A stretch of 64,000 bases of DNA from Cinclus cinclus (lineage: Eukaryota; Chordata; Aves; Passeriformes; Cinclidae), in the NCBI RefSeq assembly GCF_963662255.1, contig NC_085046.1:54344570-54408569 (forward strand), in the 5' to 3' direction. The notes beneath the pieces were generated by a model. The model was not told the origin of the DNA. It saw only the letters and a program-made list of their open reading frames with translations, and ran no database searches. Both the position numbers and the translations under genes were made by a program. Positions 47,118 through 59,558 of the stretch are shown one piece after another (position 1 is the stretch's first letter; each line of letters begins with the position of its first letter).

Positions 47118-47155
<38 letters not shown>

Positions 47156-47340
47156 GCCCCTCTGCCCAAGGCTGCAGCCGCAGCCGTCGTGCTCCTGGCC
47201 GGGACACGGACAGCGTGCCCAAGGAGCGCCGGCGCCCCACAAAGAGGAAGGCCTCTAGACCTCAGGACTCTCCCCAGCCCCCAAAAAGGCCGTCCCGCCA
47301 GCGCAAGCCCAAGCCAAGGCCCCTTGATTGTAGGAAGTAG
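46291..47340 (+). CDS. Unit 15: TOPORS-like RING protein, 349 aa, polyalanine extended by Gly-to-Ala
   Basis: The glycine that normally ends the alanine tract is changed to alanine (GGA to GCA, G287A), giving 11 alanines at 47119-47151 without a length change. This is a substitution route to a longer tract, unlike the slippage seen elsewhere. The rest matches the reference protein. Leader splice sites are intact. Confidence 0.87.
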
Positions 47341-47400
47341 GAGTAGATGTAGGAGTAAAGAATCAATGTTAGGAGTTGGAAATTGTTTTTAGAAGTAGGA

Positions 47401-47446
47401 AATAAATGGTAGAGTTAGGAAATCAATTGTAGAAGTAGGAAATAAA
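47401..47446 (+). terminator. Poly(A) signal pair, unit 15
   Basis: AATAAA at 47401 and 47441. Confidence 0.7.
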
Positions 47447-49388
47447 TTGTTGTTTCTCTGACACAGTCTCAGAGTGTGGCTTTCTCGGCCTTCTCCTGTT
47501 GCCTTTTCCCTCTGCCCTCAAATGCCAATGTGGGCGGCAACTGGGAGGGGAGGGGATAGGAACATTGTAGCCACAGGGGCCCAGAGGAGCCCTGGCAGGG
47601 GCCTGTGCCCAGTGCTACAGGAAGACAAGAAGCAGCCCCCAGGCAGGCCAAGCTTGGGACCCAGCCTGGGAGTCTGGAAAGCTTCCTGCTCTCAACTGCA
47701 GGGCAGGACAGGCCATCTTCATGGGGCATGAGCTGCAGGCAGCAAGCGAGCTAAAAGGGACAGAAGGAGCCCTCAGCTGGGGTCACAGTCAGTGCTGCAG
47801 AGGAAAGCAAAACTTCTCGGGATCCAGAGCCAATGTGGCCTGAGGGAAAGTTCCTTCTTGACCCCAGGGCTACTGATTGGCCGTGTTGAAAAGGGGCTCT
47901 GGAATGAAGGCAGCCAGTGGAAACACCGGTCGCCTTGGAGAACCACATGCCATCCTGCCTGTTCAGCAGAGTCAGCTGCACAGGACAACCCAGGGTCTGC
48001 CCGGCCAAGTGCCAGTGGCACAATAGGTAGAGTCTGCAAGGATGCTCCAGGAAGTCCCTGATGCAAAGAGATGGAGAGATGCTTCGTTGGTGTGGCTAGC
48101 TTTTAGCTGTCAGAATAAACCAAAACTCTTGTAGGGATCTTCAGAAGATCCCGCCCTTCAAAATGACAATGGCCTGCACCGAGAGAGGGGCCAGCTTCCA
48201 GTTTGATGCCGCCCTGAGCACTGAAGGGGATGAGTGGAGGGAAAGAGCCAAGAGGAAGGATGGATTTGAACAAATCCACAGGATTCCTGCCAAGCCATTG
48301 AAGCCTAAGTGCAGATGTATCATTGGCCAAGGAAATGAGTGACTTGAGATGGCAACAAGTCAGATGTGTACAGACGAGAAACGCAAGGCCTCTATTTACG
48401 GAGGGTTCCGAACAATCAAGAGAGCTTTTGTCACGTGGATCACCGAGGGTTGTGTGTCTGTCTCCAGCCAGGACCGCGGTTACCGTTCTACTCAACGACA
48501 GCAGAGATTTTCTCCCCGTTTTGGACCGTTTTTGGTTTGCCCAAAAGGGTGCTTGATGCTTCTTTTTCAGTTCTCTCTCCATCGTCAACTTGATGTTTCA
48601 ATGGGATGAGGAGAGCAACAGCGGGTTGCAAGGGTCACTGAGCTAAGGACCACACCATCGTGCCCGTCAACAGCGATCCAATGGGGCTGTGGAGAAGAAA
48701 AGAAATGGGAATTGAAAAGCAACCTGGCAAGAAGTTGATGCGGAGACTGGCAGGAGATGTCAGCATGTGCTCGCCTGTCCGAGTGGCGCAGGCGAGCAGC
48801 ACTGAGAATAGAGAAGAAGGGCTGTCATGTCACGGGATTTAAAGCAGCCAAGCCACGTGCCGGATGTACACAGAAGCCTCCCGTGGCAAAAGTGGGAAAC
48901 TAGCAGGTAATGTGCTTCTAGAGGAGAAATGCTGGGACTGAGGTGGCCAAATGATTATAAAATCTGAGGCAAGAAAGAGGGAATGATGGCATGGCCCACG
49001 TACCCCATGTTTTCTCTTGAGGCCGTGTACTTGCAGGGGCTAAAGGCCCGCTCTGGCAGATTTGGAAGGCAGTCAAGGCAGCCAGGCGAGAGCAGTGACA
49101 TCAGCGTGACATCAGCGGCCCACAAACCGCATGGGTGGCAACCTCAGTGAGCAAAGCATTGTGACCTCACATCCCTCACTGCTTATGTTTGGGCACAGAC
49201 AGAGCTGGGCTCAGACCGGCTCGCGCCTGGACTCCTGGCAAGCGTGCCTGCGAGGACTGGAAGCCCGCGAGGTCCTTGGGAGCTGCTGTGGGCAAGTCTG
49301 GGTTGTGATTCCCACGCCTTTGCCTGTTTCCTTAGCCATACGTGGTTGAGGAAGCCAAGCAGTGTGAGCGGTGCTTGCGGCGGCACAG
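47447..49388 (+). other. Spacer 15, 1942 nt
   Basis: TATA-like at 48956; CRE-like group 49096-49169. Private changes CAGACGAG and TATTTACGG alter the TATTTAAG motif near 48395 and remove an in-frame stop there, which lengthens a chance ORF to 86 codons. Confidence 0.6.
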
Positions 49389-49536
49389 GTGAGCGGTGCA
49401 GGAAAGGACTACGGGGTGGCCGTGGGCTGGGCGATGGTGTCTGGGGAGCTGTGAGTGTGTGGTGTCCTTCTTGAGGGGCCTGGGCGCTCCTTTGAGCCGC
49501 CCATCTCCCTGGGACAGCAAGTGACCTGTTTTGCAG
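49389..49536 (+). other. Putative 5' leader intron, unit 16
   Basis: Donor GTGAGC and acceptor GCAG intact. Confidence 0.6.
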
Positions 49537-49595
49537 CGTGTCACACCAGCAGGAGGGAGCAGCTGCTGTGCCCAGCTCTGCTGCAAGCCACAAGC

Positions 49596-50422
49596 ATGGC
49601 CACGGAGACAGACTGGAACTGCCCCATCTGCCGTGACGGTCCCGGTGAAAAGGCTTCTGTAACACCGTGCGTCCACCAGTTCTGCCTGGGCTGCATTGTG
49701 CGCTGGGTCAAGACCAAGCCATTGTGCCCCCTGTGCAGGCAGCCTATCAAGAGCATCGTTTACTCTGTTCGGTCGGAGGAAGACTTTCTGGAGATAGCTC
49801 TCCCAAGCTCCTCAGACTCATGGGCTGCTGGTCACCAGGATGAGCAGGGGGCTGCGGAGCGCATGCCCAGCACCTATGTAGCTGGCTTCCCAGCTGAGCT
49901 CTGGACTGGCATTTTCCAGGACTGCTCAGAAATCCTGGAGCCCCTGCTGCCCTGGCTGAACCAGGAGCTTTCGCAGCTGCTCAGGACCCACTGGTGGGAG
50001 GTGGCTCTGGCACAGAGTGTGGTCGTAGCCAATTTGTGCTACTATGGGCTGAGGCAGGAGGCCTTGGTCCAGGAGCTGCAAGGCCTGCTGCAGGAGCAGA
50101 CGGTGGCATTTGTGCGCCGGCTCATTGACACTGCTGCTGACAGGTGCAGTGATGAGATCCTGCGGCGGATGAACCTCCTGAACTCCCATGCTCAGGAGGA
50201 AGAGGAGCAGGAGCAGGAGGAAGAGGAGGAGGGTCCCAAAGGCATCACTGCCTCCCTCCAGGGGACTCTCACCCCCATGGTGGCCTCCTCCCACAGCCCT
50301 ATGGTCTCCAATGTGGAAGCAGACACTGGAACATTGGAAGCCACGCTGCGTGAGGGGCCCAGCCTCTCTCCATCCATGCCCGTCCATGCAGAGCGGGAGC
50401 AGCCCCAGGACGAGCCTGGCGA

Positions 50423-50473
<51 letters not shown>

Positions 50474-50660
50474 AGGCCCCTCTGCCCAAGGCTGCAGCCG
50501 CAGCCGTCGTGCTCCTGGCCGGGACACGGACAGCGTGCCCAAGGAGCGCCGGCGCCCCACAAAGAGGAAGGCCTCTAGACCTCAGGACTCTCCCCAGCCC
50601 CCAAAAAGGCCGTCCCGCCAGCGCAAGCCCAAGCCAAGGCCCCTTGATTGTAGGAAGTAG
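49596..50660 (+). CDS. Unit 16: TOPORS-like RING protein, 354 aa
   Basis: Short acidic run with 15 alanines at 50424-50468. A104T in the WAGIFQ segment is the only replacement seen in any copy upstream of residue 180. R257L is shared with units 1 and 8. Its second poly(A) signal is mutated to AATATA, so 3' processing would rest on the first AATAAA. Confidence 0.87.
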
Positions 50661-50720
50661 GAGTAGATGTAGGAGTAAAGAATCAATGTTAGGAGTTGGA
50701 AATTGTTTTTAGAAGTAGGA

Positions 50721-50766
50721 AATAAATGGTAGAGTTAGGAAATCAATTGTAGAAGTAGGAAATATA
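50721..50766 (+). terminator. Poly(A) signals, unit 16, second one mutated
   Basis: AATAAA at 50721; the second hexamer at 50761 reads AATATA, a weaker variant. Confidence 0.7.
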
Positions 50767-52708
50767 TTGTTGTTTCTCTGACACAGTCTCAGAGTGTGGC
50801 TTTCTCGGCCTTCTCCTGTTGCCTTTTCCCTCTGCCCTCAAATGCCAATGTGGGCGGCAACTGGGAGGGGAGGGGATAGGAACATTGTAGCCACAGGGGC
50901 CCAGAGGAGCCCTGGCAGGGGCCTGTGCCCAGTGCTACAGGAAGACAAGAAGCAGCCCCCAGGCAGGCCAAGCTTGGGACCCAGCCTGGGAGTCTGGAAA
51001 GCTTCCTGCTCTCAACTGCAGGGCAGGACAGGCCATCTTCATGGGGCATGAGCTGCAGGCAGCAAGCGAGCTAAAAGGGACAGAAGGAGCCCTCAGCTGG
51101 GGTCACAGTCAGTGCTGCAGAGGAAAGCAAAACTTCTCGGGATCCAGAGCCAATGTGGCCTGAGGGAAAGTTCCTTCTTGACCCCAGGGCTACTGATTGG
51201 CCGTGTTGAAAAGGGGCTCTGGAATGAAGGCAGCCAGTGGAAACACCGGTCGCCTTGGAGAGCCACATGCCATCCTGCCTGTTCAGCAGAGTCAGCTGCA
51301 CAGGACAACCCAGGGTCTGCCAGGCCAAGTGCCAGTGGCACAATAGGTAGAGTCTGCAAGGATGCTCCAGGAAGTCCCTGATGCAAAGAGATGGAGACAT
51401 GCTTCGTTGGTGTGGCTAGCTTTTAGCTGTCAGAATAAACCAAAACTCTTGTAGGGATCTTCAGAAGATCCCGCCCTTCAAAATGACAATGGCCTGCACC
51501 GAGAGAGGGGCCAGCTTCCAGTTTGATGCCGCCCTGAGCACTGAAGGGGATGAGTGGAGGGAAAGAGCCAAGAGGAAGGATGGATTTGAACAAATCCACA
51601 GGATTCCTGCCAAGCCATTGAAGCCTAAGTGCAGATGTATCCTTGGCCAAGGAAATGAGTGACTTGAGATGGCAACAAGTCAGATGTGTACAGGCGAGAA
51701 ACGCAAGGCCTCTATTTAAGGAGGGTTCCGAACAATCAAGAGAGCTTTTGTCACGTGGATCACCGAGGGTTGTGTGTCTGTCTCCAGCCAGGACCGCGGT
51801 TACCGTTCTACTCAACGACAGCAGAGATTTTCTCCCCGTTTTGGACCGTTTTTGGTTTGCCCAAAAGGCTGCTTGATGCTTCTTTTTCAGTTCTCTCTCC
51901 ATCGTCAACTTGATGTTTCAATGGGATGAGGAGAGCAACAGCGGGTTGCAAGGGTCACTGAGCTAAGGACCACACCATCGTGCCCGTCAACAGCGATCCA
52001 ATGGGGCTGTGGAGAAGAAAAGAAATGGGAATTGAAAAGCAACCTGGCAAGAAGTTGATGCGGAGACTGGCAGGAGATGTCAGCATGTGCTCGCCTGTCC
52101 GAGTGGCGCAGGCGAGCAGCACTGAGAATAGAGAAGAAGGGCTGTCATGTCACGGGATTTAAAGCAGCCAAGCCACGTGCCTGATGTACACAGAAGCCTC
52201 CCGTGAAAAAAATGGGAAACTAGCAGGTAATGTGCTTCTTGCGGAGAAATGCTGGGACTGAGGTGACCAAATGATTATAAAATCCGAGGCAAGAAAGAGG
52301 GAATGATGGCATGGCCCACGTACCCCATGTTTTCTCCTGAGGCCGTGGACTTGCAGGGGCTAAAGGCCCGCTCTGGCAGATTTGGAAGGCAGTCAAGGCA
52401 GCCAGGCCAGAGCAGTGACATCAGCGTGACATCAGCGGCCCACAAACCGCATGGGTGGCAACCTCAGTGAGCAAAGCATTGTGACCTCACATCCCTCACT
52501 GCTTATGTTTGGGCACAGACAGAGCTGGGCTCAGACCGGCTCGCGCCTGGACTCCTGGCAAGCGTGCCTGCGAGGACTGGAAGCCCGCGAGGTCCTTGGG
52601 AGCTGCTGTGGGCAAGTCTGGGTTGTGATTCCCACGCCTTTGCCTGTTTCCTTAGCCATACGTGGTTGAGGAAGCCAAGCAGTGTGAGCGGTGCTTGCGG
52701 CGGCACAG
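50767..52708 (+). other. Spacer 16, 1942 nt
   Basis: TATA-like at 52276; CRE-like group 52416-52489. Seven-A run near 52205; AAAAGGCTGC shared with spacer 18; private GAGGTGACC. Confidence 0.6.
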
Positions 52709-52856
52709 GTGAGCGGTGCAGGAAAGGACTACGGGGTGGCCGTGGGCTGGGCGATGGTGTCTGGGGAGCTGTGAGTGTGTGGTGTCCTTCTTGAGGGGCC
52801 TGGGCGCTCCTTTGAGCCGCCCATCTCCCTGGGACAGCAAGTGACCTGTTTTGCAA
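52709..52856 (+). other. Putative 5' leader intron, unit 17, acceptor AG lost
   Basis: Donor intact; acceptor reads GCAA. Confidence 0.45.
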
Positions 52857-52915
52857 CGTGTCACACCAGCAGGAGGGAGCAGCTGCTGTGCCCAGCTCTG
52901 CTGCAAGCCACAAGC

Positions 52916-53751
52916 ATGGCCACGGAGACAGACTGGAACTGCCCCATCTGCCGTGACGGTCCCGGTGAAAAGGCTTCTGTAACACCGTGCGTCCACCAGT
53001 TCTGCCTGGGCTGCATTGTGCGCTGGGTCAAGACCAAGCCATTGTGCCCCCTGTGCAGGCAGCCTATCAAGAGCATCGTTTACTCTGTTCGGTCGGAGGA
53101 AGACTTTCTGGAGATAGCTCTCCCAAGCTCCTCAGACTCATGGGCTGCTGGTCACCAGGATGAGCAGGGGGCTGCGGAGCGCATGCCCAGCACCTATGTA
53201 GCTGGCTTCCCAGCTGAGCTCTGGGCTGGCATTTTCCAGGACTGCTCAGAAATCCTGGAGCCCCTGCTGCCCTGGCTGAACCAGGAGCTTTCGCAGCTGC
53301 TCAGGACCCACTGGTGGGAGGTGGCTCTGGCACAGAGTGTGGTCGTAGCCAATTTGTGCTACTATGGGCTGAGGCAGGAGGCCTTGGTCCAGGAGCTGCA
53401 AGGCCTGCTGCAGGAGCAGACGGTGGCATTTGTGCGCCGGCTCATTGACACTGCTGCTGACAGGTGCAGTGATGAGATCCTGCGGCGGATGAACCTCCTG
53501 AACTCCCATGCTCAGGAGGAAGAGGAGCAGGAGCAGGAGCAGGAGGAAGAGGAGGAGGGTCCCAAAGGCATCACTGCCTCCCTCCAGGGGACTCTCACCC
53601 CCATGGTGGCCTCCTCCCACAGCCCTATGGTCTCCAATGTGGAAGCAGACACTGGAACATTGGAAGCCACGCTGCGTGAGGGGCCCAGCCGCTCTCCATC
53701 CATGCCCGTCCATGCAGAGCGGGAGCAGCCCCAGGACGAGCCTGGTGAGGC

Positions 53752-53793
<42 letters not shown>

Positions 53794-53980
53794 AGGCCCC
53801 TCTGCCCAAGGCTGCAGCCGCAGCCGTCGTGCTCCTGGCCGGGACACGGACAGCGTGCCCAAGGAGCGCCGGCGCCCCACAAAGAGGAAGGCCTCTAGAC
53901 CTCAGGACTCTCCCCAGCCCCCAAAAAGGCCGTCCCGCCAGCGCAAGCCCAAGCCAAGGCCCCTTGATTGTAGGAAGTAG
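52916..53980 (+). CDS. Unit 17: TOPORS-like RING protein, 354 aa, interrupted polyalanine, leader acceptor lost
   Basis: Long acidic run. The tract at 53750-53788 spans 13 codons, but the third is ACA (Thr), so it reads two alanines, Thr, then ten alanines; this is the only interrupted tract. Gly275 is GGT, as in unit 4. The leader acceptor is GCAA (A at 52856). The RING and helical region match the reference. Confidence 0.85.
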
Positions 53981-54040
53981 GAGTAGATGTAGGAGTAAAG
54001 AATCAATGTTAGGAGTTGGAAATTGTTTTTAGAAGTAGGA

Positions 54041-54086
54041 AATAAATGGTAGAGTTAGGAAATCAATTGTAGAAGTAGGAAATAAA
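54041..54086 (+). terminator. Poly(A) signal pair, unit 17
   Basis: AATAAA at 54041 and 54081. Confidence 0.7.
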
Positions 54087-56028
54087 TTGTTGTTTCTCTG
54101 ACACAGTCTCAGAGTGTGGCTTTCTCGGCCTTCTCCTGTTGCCTTTTCCCTCTGCCCTCAAATGCCAATGTGGGCGGCAACTGGGAGGGGAGGGGATAGG
54201 AACATTGTAGCCACAGGGGCCCAGAGGAGCCCTGGCAGGGGCCTGTGCCCAGTGCTACAGGAAGACAAGAAGCAGCCCCCAGGCAGGCCAAGCTTGGGAC
54301 CCAGCCTGGGAGTCTGGAAAGCTTCCTGCTCTCAACTGCAGGGCAGGACAGGCCATCTTCATGGGGCATGAGCTGCAGGCAGCAAGCGAGCTAAAAGGGA
54401 CAGAAGGAGCCCTCAGCTGGGGTCACAGTCAGTGCTGCAGAGGAAAGCAAAACTTCTCGGGATCCAGAGCCAATGTGGCCTGAGGGAAAGTTCCTTCTTG
54501 ACCCCAGGGCTACTGATTGGCCGTGTTGAAAAGGGGCTCTGGAATGAAGGCAGCCAGTGGAAACACCGGTCGCCTTGGAGAGCCACATGCCATCCTGCCT
54601 GTTCAGCAGAGTCAGCTGCACAGGACAACCCAGGGTCTGCCAGGCCAAGTGCCAGTGGCACAATAGGTAGAGTCTGCAAGGATGCTCCAGGAAGTCCCTG
54701 ATGCAAAGAGATGGAGAGATGCTTCGTTGGTGTGGCTAGCTTTTAGCTGTCAGAATAAACCAAAACTCTTGTAGGGATCTTCAGAAGATCCCGCCCTTCA
54801 AAATGACAATGGCCTGCACCGAGAGAGGGGCCAGCTTCCAGTTTGATGCCGCCCTGAGCACTGAAGGGGATGAGTGGAGGGAAAGAGCCAAGAGGAAGGA
54901 TGGATTTGAACAAATCCACAGGATTCCTGCCAAGCCATTGAAGCCTAAGTGCAGATGTATCCTTGGCCAAGGAAATGAGTGACTTGAGATGGCGACAAGT
55001 CAGATGTGTACAGGCGAGAAACGCAAGCCCTCTATTTAAGGAGGGTTCCGAACAATCAAGAGAGCTTTTGTCACGTGGATCACCGAGGGTTGTGTGTCTG
55101 TCTCCAGCCAGGACCGCGGTTACCGTTCTACTCAACGACAGCAGAGATTTTCTCCCCGTTTTGGACCGTTTTTGGTTTGCCCAAAAGGGTGCTTGATGCT
55201 TCTTTTTCAGTTCTCTCTCCATCATCAACTTGATGTTTCAATGGGATGAGGAGAGCAACAGCGGGTTGCAAGGGTCACTGAGCTAAGGACCACACCATCG
55301 TGCCCGTCAACAGCGATCCAATGGGGCTGTGGAGAAGAAAAGAAATGGGAATTGAAAAGCAACCTGGCAAGAAGTTGATGCGGAGACTGGCAGGAGATGT
55401 CAGCATGTGCTCGCCTGTCCGAGTGGCGCAGGCGAGCAGCACTGAGAATAGAGAAGAAGGGCTGTCATGTCACGGGATTTAAAGCAGCCAAGCCACGTGC
55501 CTGATGTACACAGAAGCCTCCCGTGAAAAAAGTGGGAAACTAGCAGGTAATGTGCTTCTAGAGGAGAAATGCTGGGACTGAGGTGGCCAAATGATTATAA
55601 AATCCGAGGCAAGAAAGAGGGAATGATGGCATGGCCCACGTACCCCATGTTTTCTCCTGAGGCCGTGGACTTGCAGGGGCTAAAGGCCCGCTCTGGCAGA
55701 TTTGGAAGGCAGTCAAGGCAGCCAGGCCAGAGCAGTGACATCAGCGTGACATCAGCGGCCCACAAACCGCATGGGTGGCAACCTCAGTGAGCAAAGCATT
55801 GTGACCTCACATCCCTCACTGCTTATGTTTGGGCACAGACAGAGCTGGGCTCAGACCGGCTCGCGCCTGGACTCCTGGCAAGCGTGCCTGCGAGGACTGG
55901 AAGCCCGCGAGGTCCTTGGGAGCTGCTGTGGGCAAGTCTGGGTTGTGATTCCCATGCCTTTGCCTGTTTCCTTAGCCATACGTGGTTGAGGAAGCCAAGC
56001 AGTGTGAGCGGTGCTTGCGGCGGCACAG
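54087..56028 (+). other. Spacer 17, 1942 nt
   Basis: TATA-like at 55596; CRE-like group 55736-55809. GATGGCGACA is shared with spacers 18 and 19. The six-A form GTGAAAAAAGTGG near 55523 looks like a hybrid of the two main alleles. CATCATCAAC is private. Confidence 0.6.
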
Positions 56029-56176
56029 GTGAGCGGTGCAGGAAAGGACTACGGGGTGGCCGTGGGCTGGGCGATGGTGTCTGGGGAGCTGTGAGTGTGT
56101 GGTGTCCTTCTTGAGGGGCCTGGGCGCTCCTTTGAGCCGCCCATCTCCCTGGGACAGCAAGTGACCTGTTTTGCAA
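56029..56176 (+). other. Putative 5' leader intron, unit 18, acceptor AG lost
   Basis: Donor intact; acceptor reads GCAA. The neighbouring unit 17 has the same change, so a shared origin by local duplication or conversion is likely. Confidence 0.45.
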
Positions 56177-56235
56177 CGTGTCACACCAGCAGGAGGGAGC
56201 AGCTGCTGTGCCCAGCTCTGCTGCAAGCCACAAGC

Positions 56236-57068
56236 ATGGCCACGGAGACAGACTGGAACTGCCCCATCTGCCGTGACGGTCCCGGTGAAAAGGCTTCTGT
56301 AACACCGTGCGTCCACCAGTTCTGTCTGGGCTGCATTGTGCGCTGGGTCAAGACCAAGCCATTGTGCCCCCTGTGCAGGCAGCCTATCAAGAGCATCGTT
56401 TACTCTGTTCGGTCGGAGGAAGACTTTCTGGAGATAGCTCTCCCAAGCTCCTCAGACTCATGGGCTGCTGGTCACCAGGATGAGCAGGGGGCTGCGGAGC
56501 GCATGCCCAGCACCTATGTAGCTGGCTTCCCAGCTGAGCTCTGGGCTGGCATTTTCCAGGACTGCTCAGAAATCCTGGAGCCCCTGCTGCCCTGGCTGAA
56601 CCAGGAGCTTTCGCAGCTGCTCAGGACCCACTGGTGGGAGGTGGCTCTGGCACAGAGTGTGGTCGTAGCCAATTTGTGCTACTATGGGCTGAGGCAGGAG
56701 GCCTTGGTCCAGGAGCTGCAAGGCCTGCTGCAGGAGCAGACGGTGGCATTTGTGCGCCGGCTCATTGACACTGCTGCTGACAGGTGCAGTGATGAGATCC
56801 TGCGGTGGATGAACCTCCTGAACTCCCATGCTCAGGAGGAAGAGGAGCAGGAGCAGGAGCAGGAGGAAGAGGAGGAGGGTCCCAAAGGCATCACTGCCTC
56901 CCTCCAGGGGACTCTCACCCCCATGGTGGCCTCCTCCCACAGCCCTATGGTCTCCAATGTGGAAGCAGACACTGGAACATTGGAAGCCACGCTGCGTGAG
57001 GGGCCCAGCCGCTCTCCATCCATGCCCGTCCATGCAGAGTGGGAGCAGCCCCATGACGAGCCGGGCGA

Positions 57069-57116
<48 letters not shown>

Positions 57117-57303
57117 CGTCCCCTCTGCCCAAGGCTGCAGCCGCAGCCCTCGTGCTCCTGGCCGGGACACGGACAGCGTGCCCAAGGAGCGCCGGCGCCC
57201 CACAAAGAGGAAGGCCTCTAGACCTCAGGACTCTCCCCAGCCCCCAAAAAGGCCGTCCCGCCAGCGCAAGCCCAAGCCAAGGCCCCTTGATTGTAGGAAG
57301 TAG
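56236..57303 (+). CDS. Unit 18: TOPORS-like RING protein, 355 aa, most diverged copy, leader acceptor lost
   Basis: The most altered protein of the array: R191W, R267W, Q271H, E288D, G289V and R299P, flanking 14 alanines at 57070-57111. The Cys30 codon is TGT instead of TGC, a silent change at a zinc ligand. The leader acceptor is GCAA (A at 56176). Reading frame, RING and stop remain intact, so I do not call it a pseudogene, though the altered tail and leader make it the best candidate for one in decline. Confidence 0.83.
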
Positions 57304-57363
57304 GAGTAGATGTAGGAGTAAAGAATCAATGTTAGGAGTTGGAAATTGTTTTTAGAAGTAGGA

Positions 57364-57409
57364 AATAAATGGTAGAGTTAGGAAATCAATTGTAGAAGTA
57401 GGAAATAAA
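57364..57409 (+). terminator. Poly(A) signal pair, unit 18
   Basis: AATAAA at 57364 and 57404. Confidence 0.7.
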
Positions 57410-59351
57410 TTGTTGTTTCTCTGACACAGTCTCAGAGTGTGGCTTTCTCGGCCTTCTCCTGTTGCCTTTTCCCTCTGCCCTCAAATGCCAATGTGGGCGG
57501 CAACTGGGAGGGGAGGGGATAGGAACATTGTAGCCACAGGGGCCCAGAGGAGCCCTGGCAGGGGCCTGTGCCCAGTGCTACAGGAAGACAAGAAGCAGCC
57601 CCCAGGCAGGCCAAGCTTGGGACCCAGCCTGGGAGTCTGGAAAGCTTCCTGCTCTCAACTGCAGGGCAGGACAGGCCATCTTCATGGGGCATGAGCTGCA
57701 GGCAGCAAGCGAGCTAAAAGGGACAGAAGGAGCCCTCAGCTGGGGTCACAGTCAGTGCTGCAGAGGAAAGCAAAGCTTCTCGGGATCCAGAGCCAATGTG
57801 GCCTGAGGGAAAGTTCCTTCTTGACCCCAGGGCTACTGATTGGCCGTGTTGAAAAGGGGCTCTGGAATGAAGGCAGCCAGTGGAAACACCGGTCGCCTTG
57901 GAGAGCCACATGCCATCCTGCCTGTTCAGCAGAGTCAGCTGCACAGGACAACCCAGGGTCTGCCAGGCCAAGTGCCAGTGGCACAATAGGTAGAGTCTGC
58001 AAGGATGCTCCAGGAAGTCCCTGATGCAAAGAGATGGAGAGATGCTTCGTTGGTGTGGCTAGCTTTTAGCTGTCAGAATAAACCAAAACTCTTGTAGGGA
58101 TCTTCAGAAGATCCCGCCCTTCAAAATGACAATGGCCTGCACCGAGAGAGGGGCCAGCTTCCAGTTTGATGCCGCCCTGAGCACTGAAGGGGATGAGTGG
58201 AGGGAAAGAGCCAAGAGGAAGGATGGATTTGAACAAATCCACAGGATTCCTGCCAAGCCATTGAAGCCTAAGTGCAGATGTATCCTTGGCCAAGGAAATG
58301 AGTGACTTGAGATGGCGACAAGTCAGATGTGTACAGGCGAGAAACGCAAGCCCTCTATTTAAGGAGGGTTCCGAACAATCAAGAGAGCTTTTGTCACGTG
58401 GATCACCGAGGGTTGTGTGTCTGTCTCCAGCCAGGACCGCGGTTACCGTTCTACTCAACGACAGCAGAGATTTTCTCCCCGTTTTGGACCGTTTTTGGTT
58501 TGCCCAAAAGGCTGCTTGATGCTTCTTTTTCAGTTCTCTCTCCATCGTCAACTTGATGTTTCAATGGGATGAGGAGAGCAACAGCGGGTTGCAAGGGTCA
58601 CTGAGCTAAGGACCACACCATCGTGCCCGTCAACAGCGATCCAATGGGGCTGTGGAGAAGAAAAGAAATGGGAATTGAAAAGCAACCTGGCAAGAAGTTG
58701 ATGCGGAGACTGGCAGGAGATGTCAGCATGTGCTCGCCTGTCCGAGTGGCGCAGGCGAGCAGCACTGAGAATAGAGAAGAAGGGCTGTCATGTCACGGGA
58801 TTTAAAGCAGCCAAGCCACGTGCCGGATGTTCACAGAAGCCTCCCGTGCCAAAAGTGGGAAACTAGCAGGTAATGTGCTTCTAGAGGAGAAATGCTGGGA
58901 CTGAGGTGGCCAAATGATTATAAAATCCGAGGCAAGAAAGAGGGAATGATGGCATGGCCCACGTACCCCATGTTTTCTCCTGAGGCCGTGGACTTGCAGG
59001 GGCTAAAGGCCCGCTCTGGCAGATTTGGAAGGCAGTCAAGGCAGCCAGGCCAGAGCAGTGACATCAGCGTGACATCAGCGGCCCACAAACCGCATGGGTG
59101 GCAACCTCAGTGAGCAAAGCATTGTGACCTCACATCCCTCACTGCTTATGTTTGGGCACAGACAGAGCTGGGCTCAGACTGGCTCGCGCCTGGACTCCTG
59201 GCAAGCGTGCCTGCGAGGACTGGAAGCCCGCGAGGTCCTTGGGAGCTGCTGTGGGCAAGTCTGGGTTGTGATTCCCACGCCTTTGCCTGTTTCCTTAGCC
59301 ATACGTGGTTGAGGAAGCCAAGCAGTGTGAGCGGTGCTTGCGGCGGCACAG
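57410..59351 (+). other. Spacer 18, 1942 nt
   Basis: TATA-like at 58919; CRE-like group 59059-59132. CAAAGCTTCTC near 57772 is shared only with spacer 19. AGACTGGCTC (CpG loss) is private. Confidence 0.6.
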
Positions 59352-59499
59352 GTGAGCGGTGCAGGAAAGGACTACGGGGTGGCCGTGGGCTGGGCGATGG
59401 TGTCTGGGGAGCTGTGAGTGTGTGGTGTCCTTCTTGAGGGGCCTGGGCGCTCCTTTGAGCCGCCCATCTCCCTGGGACAGCAAGTGACCTGTTTTGCAG
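59352..59499 (+). other. Putative 5' leader intron, unit 19
   Basis: Donor GTGAGC and acceptor GCAG intact. Confidence 0.6.
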
Positions 59500-59558
59500 C
59501 GTGTCACACCAGCAGGAGGGAGCAGCTGCTGTGCCCAGCTCTGCTGCAAGCCACAAGC

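Noticed and set aside
48349..48609. 86-codon ORF found only in the spacer after unit 15
   Set aside because: It arises from a single private change that removes a stop (TATTTAAGG to TATTTACGG); no evidence of coding.
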